Shown here in pieces: positions 26,971-38,000 of a stretch of DNA of 64,000 bases. Position 1 is the stretch's first letter, and every line of letters starts with the position of its first letter. Position numbers and translations under genes: made by a program. The stretch spans positions 1,674,001-1,738,000 of the forward strand of contig JAQSEB010000007.1 of NCBI GenBank assembly GCA_030063045.1, written 5' to 3'. This DNA is from Pratylenchus scribneri (Eukaryota > Nematoda > Chromadorea > Rhabditida > Pratylenchidae). Below the pieces are notes generated by a model. It was not told the origin of the DNA and did not search any database. It saw nothing but the letters and a program-made list of their open reading frames with translations.

Positions 26971-29900
26971 ATGCACCACAGCGGCAATGGCCCAATTTCC
27001 ACCAATTTGTCGCCGTCGCCAAAAATTCCCCCTCCTCCACCAATTCTGTCTTCCAATAATCTTCGTGAACATTACGATTTTCCATATTCCCAATCAAAAT
27101 TGGCGACATTCAATCAAAATGAGGGCCAAAATGCGGGAAAATGGCGGATCGACGATTTGGTTGATGCTAAATTCATCGCGTCATAATTTCTATTTATTTT
27201 TAGATTGTATTCATCGCATTGGAATCATTGGGAACATTGGCAATTACGGTAATAGGGGGGAGGGCATAGGGACAAAAGAACATTAATGGCATTTCCCACC
27301 AAACAGTTAAATGTCTGCCTTTGCATTGTCCTTTTGCGACATAAATATTTGCATCGAGCAAGGTTATTTCTTCAACATTTTCGCCATTTTGCTTATTAAT
27401 ATGTTTTCACAGTTTTGTTCTGATGCTAAGTTTGGCATTGGCCGATGTGCTTCATGGCTTCGTCACCACTTCATTCTTTTATCCGCCCATTTTGCTCCGA
27501 CAAAGTCTTGTGCCTTCAAGTATGTGCCATTCAATTTTTGAATTAATAAGGGAGTGACCTCTTTGGTGGTTGTACGCGACAATATATTGACTAAATTTTT
27601 ACAAAGACAAATTTCAAATATGGCAACTTTTTTGGAAGCAATTGAATATGGAAAAAGAAAAAAAAATGAATGGTTCAAACCCTTTTCGGTTTTCAGTCTC
27701 TTAAAAATTCTCTTTATGTAAATTTCTGATGCCGACAAAAATTCTTACATAAATTTGTCTTGGGGATGTTCTTTCTTCGCATTATGCGTATGGAAGCCTT
27801 GCATTTTTTTTGATTTTGTGTTTTCCGGAAATAATTCTGATTTTTTGTGTTTTCTGGAAATAATTCTGATTTTTTGTGTTTAACTCCGGAAAGAATTCTG
27901 ATTTTTTGTGTTTTCCGGAAACTATTCTGATTTTTTGTGTTTTCCGGAAAGAATTCTGATTTTTTGTGTTTTCCGGAAAGAATTCTGATTTTTTGGGTTT
28001 TCCGGAAAGAATTCTGATTTTTGTGTTTTCCGGAAAGAATTCTAATTTTTGTGTTTTCCGGAATGAATTCTGATTTTTTGTGTTTTCCGGAAAGAATTCT
28101 GATTTTTTGTGTTTTCCGGAATGAATTCTGATTTTTTGTGTTTTCCGGAAAGAATTCTGATTTTTTGTGTTTTCCGGAATGAATTCTGATTTTTTGTGTT
28201 TTCCAGAAAGAATTCTGATTTTTGTGTTTTTTCAGGAAAGTTTATAATTGTATTTTCGGTATGGTTTCCGCTTTTATACAATGACAAATTTTTCAGAATA
28301 CCTTTCAAATCCCTTATTGTAATTGTAAGGGAGGAGTTCTCTAGACTATTTGCATAAATAATCCTTAATCACCCTAAAAGTTGGTGTTCGCCTCTTCAAT
28401 ATTTTGGATTGGACTGCTTGGTCGATCACTTTGACACATATGTCCGCAATTTGCCTGGACCGTTTATTGGCCATTATAATGTATGGCCGATACAATCAAG
28501 TGATCACCGTTGATCGAGCCCGTATCTTCACTTTGACCTGTTGGTCCACATTTTTTGCCCTAAATACCGGATATATTCTCGCCCAATTCTGTTGCCTAAT
28601 CACTCCATTGCGTGAAAGCCATTTTTACACTTTTGGTTATGGAGAATTCGAATCAGAAGGTAATAAAATTGCCTTCAATTTTTGTAATTTTTTTTCAAAT
28701 TTTAGAGCAAAAAAGGATAGCCCCATTTTCGGGTGCCAATATCTTCAAATTGACCTATACCCCATTGGAATTGGCCACAATTGCTGTTCTCTCCATTTCC
28801 AATCCAATTACACTCATTCAACTTTATAGGCGCCATAAAAGGAAAATGGCATTGAGAATGTGAGTGGTGAGGGAAATTCTAATGAAAACATTTTAAAGCC
28901 AGTCAAATTTTGCCATCAAAATCCAAAAAATATTAACAAATTAATGCTTTCCTTTCTTCATATATTCGCCCAATTTCCTCTTTTCGCGCACAAATTTCAA
29001 ATAATATTAATTAATAAATAATATTCTTGCTCCAATAATCCAAACCCATTTTTGAATTTTTCGCCTCCATTCATTCCAATTTTAAGTCAACGTTCTTCGC
29101 CACCGATGGGCGTTGGAGATGCAATGTTGCGCAGGTAAAATAACCAAAATAAAAAGCACAAACTTTACAACCAATTCCATTCCTTCATTTGTGGGGGAAT
29201 TTGTCCATTTAATTGGGAAAATTTAAATATTTTCTCTCACATTTTCTTGCACAAAAAAGCCCAACAGCACATTTTCCACAAATTCTGTCAACCATTAAAA
29301 TTCCTCCAATCCAATTTATTATTCACATTTTTGAGTCCTTTGGCTTTGGAATTATTGCAAACTGATCGTCGAGGCGAATCCCGTCCATTGGGCACACTCA
29401 CGTAAAATATACAGTATATTGAATTGATTGCTTGACTGGATGAGTGGCTTGCCAAAAATTACAAATTCACTTTCCAATTCGCTCATTTTTGCATTTTATT
29501 TTGCCAATTTTTGTTTTTCACTTCACATTTTTGCCGCTTTTTTGTTTGCCGTTTTTGGCTTTACCCTTTTCCCTCCTTTGCCCAATTCTAAATTTATTTT
29601 GTTCAATTCTCCTTCATTTACCCAGGGCATCAACAATGTTGTTGGAAGTGTCAATGAGAATGGGCTCAAAACATGTGAATAATGAAGTGCAGCAAGTGGC
29701 CAGCCGAAGGGCAAGTCGCCAACAACAAAGAATACTTTTACAGGTAAAAATTTTAATTTTTCCGGAAAGATTCCATTTCAATTTGTTTTATTTTTCAGAT
29801 CTCCGTTGTGGCCATCATTTTCTATTTGTTCGTTCCTTTCCTATCCCCAAAATATAATCAAAATTTCAATTATTTTAGATATATGTCCGCCTATTACCTC

Positions 29901-30655
29901 CTCTATCATGTGCTCAATGTGTCCAATAAATGGGTTGTCCTCTTCAATTCATTCTTTTATTCAACAACCCACATGATCAATCCGGTCAATTTCCATCCTC
30001 AAATTCAAAATATTTAATAATTTTAGGTCATTTATTTCTCATTGAATAAAGATATGCGAGTCCAATTGATTCGAGCAATTGCCGATTTACTAAATTGGAT
30101 TTGTTGCGTTGGGAATGCCGGTGTTGGAATGCAATCATCAATATACGGAAGGAAAAGGGCAGAATCCTCATCGGGAAGTGGCCTTCGCAAATCATCGCCC
30201 GGCGAACAGACAAGGTGGCCCAAAATTCAATCCATTCATTCATTCTTATTTTAGTACGGCCCAAGGCAATAGTGGATGGACTCTCAGGTAGTAATGAATC
30301 CATTCAAATTCAATACAATCTTCCAATTTTCCATTATTCTCATATCTCACTAATTAGGTCTCGTCAACCTTCGTCTGTCCCAGTTGTTCATCGTGGTGGT
30401 TTGGTCCATGGTGGTGGTGGTTTTGCATTAGGCCTAGGGCATCGCCGCCAACAATCCCAAATCAAAACACCAACAAATCAGCCGAATCAAATTCAACGAC
30501 AAATCAATGCCAATGCCAATCAATCAATTGAAAATCAAATTGTTGGGCCAACTGTTGTTGGCGAACAAAGTACGGATGAATCTGTGGCCAGTGGGGGAGG
30601 AGGATTGGCCGCAGATTGTAGCCGTTTAATCCGAGTACGATTTGTGCCTTGCTGA
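26971..30655 (+). CDS. Orphan rhodopsin-family 7TM receptor, 12 exons, 566 aa
   Basis: Exons 26971-27159, 27204-27248, 27307-27362, 27413-27519, 28381-28659, 28706-28859, 29087-29134, 29626-29743, 29799-29984, 30027-30214, 30255-30287 and 30358-30655 keep phase. TM1 is IVFIALESLGTLAIT plus LNVCLCIVLL. TM2 is FVLMLSLALADVLHGFVTT with the conserved LALAD. TM3 ends AICLDRLLAI (CLDR in the DRY place), TM5 is near LELATIAVLSI, TM6 is ISVVAIIFYLFVPFL and TM7 ends HMINPVIYFSLNKDM (NPxxY). The first ~60 residues are a Pro/Ser/Asn-rich extracellular tail and the last ~140 a Gln/Asn/Gly-rich cytosolic tail. The cysteine expected at the top of TM3 is absent (GVRLFNILDW). Ligand unknown; a peptide or orphan nematode receptor is likely. 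Minisatellite array 2 fills intron 4. Confidence 0.82.
27815..28240. repeat. 29-bp minisatellite array 2, about 14 copies, in receptor intron 4
   Basis: Same 29-bp unit as arrays 1 and 3 (GAATTCTGA, T6, GTGTTTTCCGGAAA). Local variants differ: several units read ggaatgaattc, and others at the left edge read ggaaataattc or aactccgg. The array-specific variants show local homogenisation. It lies wholly inside the intron 27520-28380. Confidence 0.95.
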
Positions 30656-30937
30656 TTGCAACAAATTGCTCCAATCATTCCAACATTTTTTATTCATTTT
30701 TCAAATTTTGCTGTTTTCAAATTCGCTCTTTGTGCATTTTTTCACGTCAAATAACATCTTTTGTTGTTTAATTGAAAAAAAAAGAAGCAAATAAAGGATA
30801 ACCCTTGGAAAAGAACATTTTTCGATTAATTAATTAATTATTGTTGTTTTTTTCAATTTTTTATAACAAATCTTTTTATCATCTCATTTTTTGATGTTTT
30901 AGTGAATAACACAAAATGAATTGAATTAAAATTTTGC

Positions 30938-32002
30938 AGAACTTATAAATTGCCATCCGCAAATGGCCCATCGCCTTGGCTACTTTCGCCCTGTGGCCGT
31001 CGGCCCAATGAGAAGACGCCACTTCTTCGGGTGCCAAGTGCGCCTCCGCCAAGCACGGCATCCTCATCATTTATGCTGGCCGAAACGGCAGCAACAATTT
31101 CGGCACAAATTAATGATCCAAACAATAATGGACCTTTGAACAATAATAATAATAGAATTGGACAGAGGGAGGGGGAAGAAATGAAGGTTGAAAATGAGAA
31201 GGAAATGGCAGATGTTGGAATGACATCAAAATGTTCGGAACAACCACAACCAATGTTGACCATTTTGGACAAGGAAATGTCATCGAATTTGGTGGAAGAA
31301 GATGAGGCAATGAATGTTGAGGAGGAAGAAGGAATAATTGAATTGGAATTGGTGGAAAATTGCAGCGTTGAAGGAGAACCGGAAATGGAAAGGAAAAAAG
31401 AATGGGAAAAGAGAGTGGAGGAAATGGACGGATTGAATCGACTTCGCAATCTTGGCTCATTTTTGGCCGAACAATTGACCAATGAGGCAGAAAAACAGGA
31501 TCGGGCATGGGCAAATGCACGGAGACAAAGGCATTCAATTTTGGATGCCCTCATTCGGGCATTGGTCGAAACCGGCGATGGAATTTTGGGCAATAATAAA
31601 AAGAATAATGGACAATTGTTGGGCGTTGAAATGGAAGATGGCAATGGATGGGGAAATGTGCCAAGGAAAAAGTCGCGCTCTTTCGATTTTGGCCAAAAAT
31701 CCCAACAGGGAAAAGGAATGGTGGCGAATGGATGGCCAGGAATGGGAACGAACAATGAAAATAGGTTTGGAATATAATTCAGAAATTGATTGAATAAATT
31801 TGGCAGATCCAATGCCGAAATTCATCCGCCGACTTTGAGCAGTTCATCAATGGACATTTCCAATGGAGGAATAATGGTTCGATATAATTTACTGAAGGAA
31901 AGCCATTCATTATTATTGGAAAATGGGCCAAAAAATGAAAAAGAAGGAAGGAAAGGAGAAGAGAAGGAAGAAGAAAATTTGGATGAAGTCATTTTCCTTT
32001 GA
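30938..32002 (+). CDS. Unrecognised acidic, Glu-rich protein, two exons
   Basis: An exon opening at the acceptor ttttgcag (about 30938) runs to 31764 and joins in phase to 31807-32002 through a GT-AG intron. The first ATG in frame is near 31074 (MLAETAATISAQ); the frame is open before it (KLPSANGPSPWLLSP, RPNEKTPLLRVPSAPP), so either an upstream exon or a leader trans-spliced at 30938 is involved. The middle is strongly acidic (VEEDEAMNVEEEEG), then comes a helix with LNRLRNLGSFLAEQLTNEAE and RQRHSILDALIRALVETGD, a basic patch PRKKSRSFDFGQK and an acidic C-terminus. There is no membrane span. It lies 280 bp after the receptor stop on the same strand; it could be a downstream gene or an alternative 3' part of that gene, but the phases do not join. 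Function unknown. Confidence 0.5.
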
Positions 32003-32071
32003 CCCAAAATGCCATTTTAATTTGCTCAAATCATAAAATAAAATATATTTTCAGAATAATATAAAATTGCA

Positions 32072-33523
32072 TTAATCCAATCGAATCACTTTTCGAAGTT
32101 GATCCCGAATGGCCAATCTCTTCTCGGGTGGAATTAATTCGGCAATTGACATCACAATTTGTCGCTTCCTTTCCGCCGTGATCCGTGGGAGGGAAAATTG
32201 GCAAATGGCCAATTCAATTTCCTCCAATGTTCGTCCCTCTGCCAGCATTTGGCCAATCATTTCATCCGCCTCCTCTTTATCCGTTTTGATTTGGCCAATG
32301 GCCGCCCCAACTCCGCCGTAGAAAAGTGAATCGGTGGCATTGGCCGAATTTCCCATTATTTCCACAATTCCCGCATAAATGTCGGCCAACTTAAATATAA
32401 ATTAATTTTCTTTTACATAAAAATTTGAAGTGTTAATGAAATGCCCTTATTAAGACGAAATCGATAATTGAATACCTTCTTTGCTCAACACGGAAGCAAC
32501 CAATTTGGAAAGTGATATTTCGAAAGTTCTAATTGTCCTCTAAAAAGTTACTTTTTTAATATTATTAAAAATTAAAACTTTTTGTAGGAAAATTGGTTAC
32601 TTTAAAAATTCGGTTTATTCTAACTTTTTTAGTTGAATTTATTAAAAAGACCAAACTGTAGAGGATACTTTGGATATATCGCCTTCCCGAATTGGTTATT
32701 GCCTCGCTGAGACTGACAATGAGTGAGAATGGGGTTATGAATAAAAAATGAATGCAGTTATCCAATCAGCGTCTTCCTTCCTTAGGCATAAATCACCCCT
32801 CCCCTGCTGCCAATCATTTCATTTTTCTCTTCTTTTATTACCGTATTTCATTTGTTCCTCCCTTCTTCCCTTCATCAAAGGGAAGGAGGAGGAAAGCACT
32901 TCTGTGCCTTTCAAAGAAACAATACTGTATTTCAAATTATAAATGTGAATCGCAGGAATCACCCAATTTACATCCTAAATGAAGTATTCTTTCTATGTCA
33001 AATTAATTGTAAATTAATTCATTATAAATATTATTTGGATAAAATTAATTAATCTAAATTCTATAAAGGATCCTTCAGAAAATAGAAAATTTAGAATTCA
33101 GTTGAAAGAAAATAATTCCAAAATGTTTAAATTCAAAGCCACAAAAAATGATTACCATTTGGCATTGTTCTGGACTAAGTCCCAAACTATTAAAATTATA
33201 ATAAAAATAGTCGGCAATTTGTTCCAATGTCATTTTCTCTTTGACGTACATTTCCATACTTTTCAATGAAATCTGAAAATGAATTCAAATAATTATTTTC
33301 ATTTTGCATAATATTTCACATGGATTCCCTGTTTTTCACTCAAAAATGGTCCATTCAATTTTCGGAGCTTTGCCACCAATTTGGTCAGGCAAAGTTGGAC
33401 ATCGGCACGATTTATGGGGGAAATGGAGGAGGAGGAAGAGGAAGTTTGGTTGATGGCCAAATTAAATTTGATAGAAAAAATAATGAAGAAAAATATTGGA
33501 ATTATTGGTTGGGAAAAGTGCAT
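32072..33523 (-). CDS. Small secreted protein of unknown family, three exons, 212 aa
   Basis: Exons on the minus strand are 33320-33523, 33156-33272 and 32072-32389, all phase 0. The start MHFSQPIIPIFFFIIFSIKF is a strong signal peptide, with cleavage expected near residue 23-25 before INQTSSSSSS. The mature protein is mainly helical and charged: VQLCLTKLVAKLRKL, MYVKEKMTLEQIADYFYYNF, LSPEQCQM, then EEADEMIGQMLAEGRTLEEI and ERKRQIVMSIAELIPPEKRL. It has three cysteines (VQLC, PEQC, ELAIC), so saposin folds with six cysteines do not fit. No membrane span follows the signal. Intron 2 contains a MITE B copy. If the species is a plant parasite, this is a candidate secreted effector, but nothing in the sequence shows where it is expressed. 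Confidence 0.6.
32430..32720. mobile_element. MITE family B, copy 3 (intron 2 of the secreted-protein gene)
   Basis: Left arm ctcaacacggaagcaaccaa, tttggaaagtgatatttcga and tgtcctctaaaaagttac; right arm tgtagaggatactttggata and tatcgccttcccgaattggt, tattgcctcgctgag. The arms are inverted copies of each other and match the 59.5 and 61.3 kb elements. Confidence 0.65.
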
Positions 33524-34556
33524 TTTTGCCTTTTAAAATTAAAAGGGCACAAATCTTCAGTTATAAATGAAAATAATGGTGAATATTGTCTTGAAAATTG
33601 AGGGAAAAATAAAGGATTTATTCCAAGGATATATTCCTTAGATCATTGGCGATGTATTTTTCAACAAAATTTGGGGGAATATTCCCCTAAATCAGAGGAT
33701 TTTTTATGAACTTTTGTTTGAAGGGAAAATAAATGGAATTGATGGAGAATAAAATTTAAAAAAATGGAAAGAGGATTTGGATTGGACAATTTGGCAAATC
33801 CAATTGGGAGTTGAAATAATGAGTTGGACGGATAAATTCGAGGCCAATCATTCAAATCAAAATGATTAAATTAATTGATTCCGCATGTTCTTATTGGTGA
33901 AATATAATGCCATTCTTTTGACTATAGCTCAGTGAGGCAATGACTAATTCTGGAAGGAGATATTTTAACCTTTTCATGAATTTTCAAAGAATTTGCCATT
34001 AAAAAATAATAAATATAAATGACGTAAAATTGGATTATTAATGGCAAATGAAAAGAATACAAAAATTTATGGTTTGAGTGAGAGGCTAATCCAAAAATCA
34101 TTTATTGAAAAAAGTAAACCCAAAATGGGATTAATAAAGTGGATTAAATGAATTTGTTCGATTGTACCTTTGCTTTTACTCACATCAGAGTGGCTAGAAA
34201 CGTATTTGTCCATTCCTTTCACCATTAATTATCCCGAATATTCTTTGAATTGAAAAAGAGTCAAAGTACACAAAAGTAAACATCCAATTATAAAATTTAT
34301 ATATTATTAAAATAAGACGACAACTTTTATTTTCACAAATGTTTGTTCGGTGGATTGAATGAATGTTTGGAGGAGTAAATGTGAATATTTTGAGGGGATT
34401 AAATGTTAATAAATTCGCTGATAAATGTGAATAATTAATAATGAATGATGAGTTCATCTTTGAGGGGAAGAATTGTCCAAATATTTTCCATTTCATGTTT
34501 TGGCCCTATTCCTCATCATCAATTTTATATGGCCCTCGAATTCTTCTTCTTTTTTT
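33524..34556. other. Intergenic, one MITE B fragment (about 33905-33970)
   Basis: A fragment reading cattcttttgactatagctc, agtgaggcaatgactaattc is one arm of family B. The rest is AT-rich DNA with no gene recognised; frames here are Phe/Asn/Ile-rich chance ORFs. Confidence 0.45.
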
Positions 34557-35078
34557 TCATCTTCTTCCAAAGCCAACATTGAACAAATTTCGGTCCAATC
34601 TTTTGCGATACAATCTGGCCCTCCATCGTGGTGGCCATTGTTTCTGTTGTTGATGTTCATTGGCCAATTCATTATCAGCCAAAAATGCGCCGCCATCCGC
34701 TGCCATTTGTTCTTCTCCATCAAGTCCGGAACCGCCCAAATCGAAAAGCAAAGGAATGGCAATGTTGGCATGCTTCAAACAAAAATAATTAAATATATAA
34801 TGGATAAATATTCTTACCGTTAACATTTGTTCTTGGCCCATTGCTGTGGGGGCACTTCTCTTGCCAAAACTCATTCGGAACGAATTTTGGTCCATTCGAG
34901 GCCATTGCTTTATTGCCCTTTTGCCAAAAGACATTCTGAATGCATTTCGATCCAACAATTGGGAAGGAACATTTCCACCGATTAATTCATTCAATTGGCC
35001 ATTGTTTTGTTCGGGGGATGGAGCAGTATGGGCAAATGGGGCCAAGGAAATGAAGAGTATAATTGCTGGGAATGACAT
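34557..35078 (-). CDS. nlp-1: NLP-1-type neuropeptide precursor (RMSFamide), two exons, 158 aa
   Basis: Exons 34818-35078 and 34557-34772 on the minus strand join in phase 0. I chose the start MSFPAIILFISLAPFAHTA because it begins a clean signal peptide; in-frame ATGs exist further upstream. Two predicted peptides fit the NLP-1 family of C. elegans: LLDRNAFRMSF-GKR and MDQNSFRMSF-GKR, where the Gly gives the C-terminal amide and KR is the processing site. A third, LDRNLFNVGF-GRR, sits at the very C-terminus, is preceded by the dibasic site YRKR, and has lost the RMSF ending. A spacer rich in Gly, Ala and Glu separates it from the others. In C. elegans NLP-1 is released from sensory neurons and acts through NPR-11; this is family knowledge. 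The stop follows the last GRR directly. Confidence 0.88.
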   Translation of the reverse strand: MSFPAIILFISLAPFAHTAPSPEQNNGQLNELIGGNVPSQLLDRNAFRMSFGKRAIKQWPRMDQNSFRMSFGKRSAPTAMGQEQMLTVRIFIHYIFNYFCLKHANIAIPLLFDLGGSGLDGEEQMAADGGAFLADNELANEHQQQKQWPPRWRARLYRKRLDRNLFNVGFGRR

Positions 35079-38000
35079 GGCCAAAAGGAAATTGAGATTG
35101 GATGAGGGAATGAGGGCAGCGCACATCAAAATGAGAAAATTGGCTGGAATTTTTATTAGGGAAAAATTAAAATGAATGAAGTGGGTGGAATTGACACGAA
35201 ATTGGGATTCATTTTCCAATTAATTTGAGTGAGAGGGCACGAACCAAAAAAATATGGTGGCACAAAAAGTTTTTACAAATAAATCAAGGCAAATTTTTGG
35301 TATTGGCAAATGAATGAATGAATGAATGTGGCTGACCCCTTTGCGCGTAATTTATGGCCATTGAAGACCAAAATGAACCCACTCATAATTATGGGGTTGA
35401 ATTTTGTTGAGGGTCCTTTGGGGGCGATGGCACGCGAATTAAATTCAAACAATGCTTGCCTGGGTGTGGCCAAAGGTAATAATTATGAATGATGCCCTGG
35501 GGGAATATTTTACCGATGAGGGGAATGGAGGCGGGGATAAAAAAAAAGGTGGAAATTGGCATTAATTGAAAAAAGATTAGTCCTTTGGGGGATATTGCCT
35601 GATGGCTGGCTGGGAGAATGTGCGAGAAGGGCATTTATGAATTAATGTACGGTGAGGGGAGGGGAAGTGGTTGGTCTCGTCATTTTTGTGAGAAGGAGGA
35701 TTTTGATGAAAAACCGGAAAAACATTTGCAAAGAAAACATTTGAGGATTTGTGAAGGGAATGGCTTATCAATCTTTCTTATTTGCACGAATAAATGAATG
35801 CACTTTTAATGAAAATGAATTAATTGGCAACAAATTTGAATAATAATAATTTTATGGCCCATTTTGGTCAATTAAATAGTTGCAATTGAAGAAATGATAA
35901 ATTATGAAAATTAGTGTAAAATAAATAATGGGAAATTTGGATAAAATGAGGGAAGGAAGTTTTTCACACGCATTTTATATTCCTTTCCTAAATAAAATGT
36001 CCACATTTTCCCATTGTTTCCCAGTCTTCCCCCCCCCCCCCCCCCCCCATGCTTCTGTTTTGTACATTTGCGCACCATTCTTCTTGTTGCCAAATATATA
36101 AATATAAATTATATTATTTTCAGCCATTTTTGTTCATAATTTGCATTTGCAAATATAAATTTGTTAAGAATAAAATATATTTATGGAATGAGCCAAAAAT
36201 ATGTGGAGGCGGGAATATGCCCAAAAATGGAAATAAGCATTGAATTTGATTGAATTGAGTATTTTGTTTCATATTCAAATGGATTGAGGACCGATTCATG
36301 TGCGGGGAAGAAATAATTTTTGATGGAGGCGTTGAAAAATTGGGAAGAAAAATGAATGCGAAGGAGGAATTGGGAATTGGCCGAATTTGGATTTGGAAGG
36401 GAGGGGAGGGCATGTGCCAAAGTTGAACCGGCATAAATTCCCATTGGGAATTGAATTGAAGGAAATTTGGCTTTTTAGAAAGATAACAAATTGGTTGCCA
36501 AAAAAGGGCAAAATGCTTTGTGGCCGCCGTTCTTCGTTCTCATTTATCAAAAAAAGAAAAGAAGATTGATTAGGCGGAAATAGGCACGAGAATGAGGATG
36601 GATTTGGATTTCCACAAACAAATTGGGCACCAAAAATATGAGTTCCATTCAATAGTTTGTTTTTTAAAATGGTAAAAACATTATTTTGTTGAGGATTAGT
36701 GGAAAATTACTAAATCCCTAAATGGCTTAATGGCCCAAACTAAATCATTTTCTTCCTTTGGTTGGGAGGCAAAACTGAAAATGGACTAAAAAATGGGTTT
36801 CTTTTTCGCTTGGCTCATTTTGCTTAATGACCGCCCGGTGGCAATTAGTTGGGAGGAATGGGGGGAAAATGGCCTCGGGATTCATTGGCATTGGCAGCAC
36901 CTTCATTGGATGTTTGGCCATTTTTATGGAAGAAAGACGTCAGAAAGAAATTTAGAATGGAATGAATATGGGCAAAATGAGAGGAGAATTCAATCCGCTT
37001 TTTGAATCGAATTGAAGGGGATGAATGGCTCATCATCGCCGATGGGGAAAAATGCTAAAATTTTGAGAGGAAAAAAAACTGCGTCATATTTAGGGGAAAG
37101 TAGAGAAAAAATTAAAGGAGTTTGGATTAATTTTCTGATAATATTTAGTTGAATTTTTGGGCTTTTTTTTAACTAACTAATAACAATGGCAACTCAATGA
37201 GAGAAAATTTGTGTTTTTCAATGTGAAAATTGCCAAAATTGATGATGGGGGATGTTTTTGTCAAAATGAATTTTGGGTTCAATTCCCACCAATTCAATTC
37301 CTTTCGATCCCTGGGAATTGGAATTCGCGTGATTTTATTCAAAAAAAATTTATTGCTTTAGCCAACTTCCGGTGCAACAAAACGCAGAATTTCTCAAATC
37401 TACATTTTTGACGATTTATTAAATTTTAAGAATTGAAAGAAGTAGCCATTTTGTTGGCCAGACAATTTTAATAGAAACATTTTTGGATGGAATAAATTGG
37501 CACTTTGTTGATGTTGAATGAATGTGCCAATTTTGTTGCCAAAAGAAGGTCGGGTTAATCCGAAATAAACCTTCAATTTGAAATGACAACGAATAATTGG
37601 CGCTTTCTTTTGTGGAACTTTCTTTTGGACTTTGGAATCATTATTCTAATATTCCTGCGCATGTCATTTAATATTAAGAAACTATTTTTCAATTTAGGAG
37701 ATGATTTAATTTGTTTGTGAATTTGTCCTAATTATTGTGGAAATTTAAAACAAATTTTAGCTATGAAAACAATTTAATACCAATAATTGGCCTTTGCACT
37801 TTTTGCGCACAAAAGGATGCAAAAAATGAATTGATGAAAAAATGATGCCACCAACCATTTTATTTCATTCTTTTCTTGCAATTTTACCGTCCAAAATTGC
37901 AAATTTCCGTTCAAAGTCACAAATAATAAGGAGGGAATGGGCGAGTGGATTAAAAAGTCAATCAAAAATACGAAATCCGTTTGATTCCCGGGATTTGGAG

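Noticed and set aside
30943..31812. 289-residue minus-strand ORF antisense to the acidic protein
   Set aside because: It is the mirror of a Glu/Lys/Asn-rich coding exon, which gives Phe/Ser/Pro-rich antisense frames. The plus strand has the phased second exon.
32072..33523. Saposin-B-type protein
   Set aside because: Helical pattern is similar, but only three cysteines are present and their spacing does not fit the six-cysteine fold.
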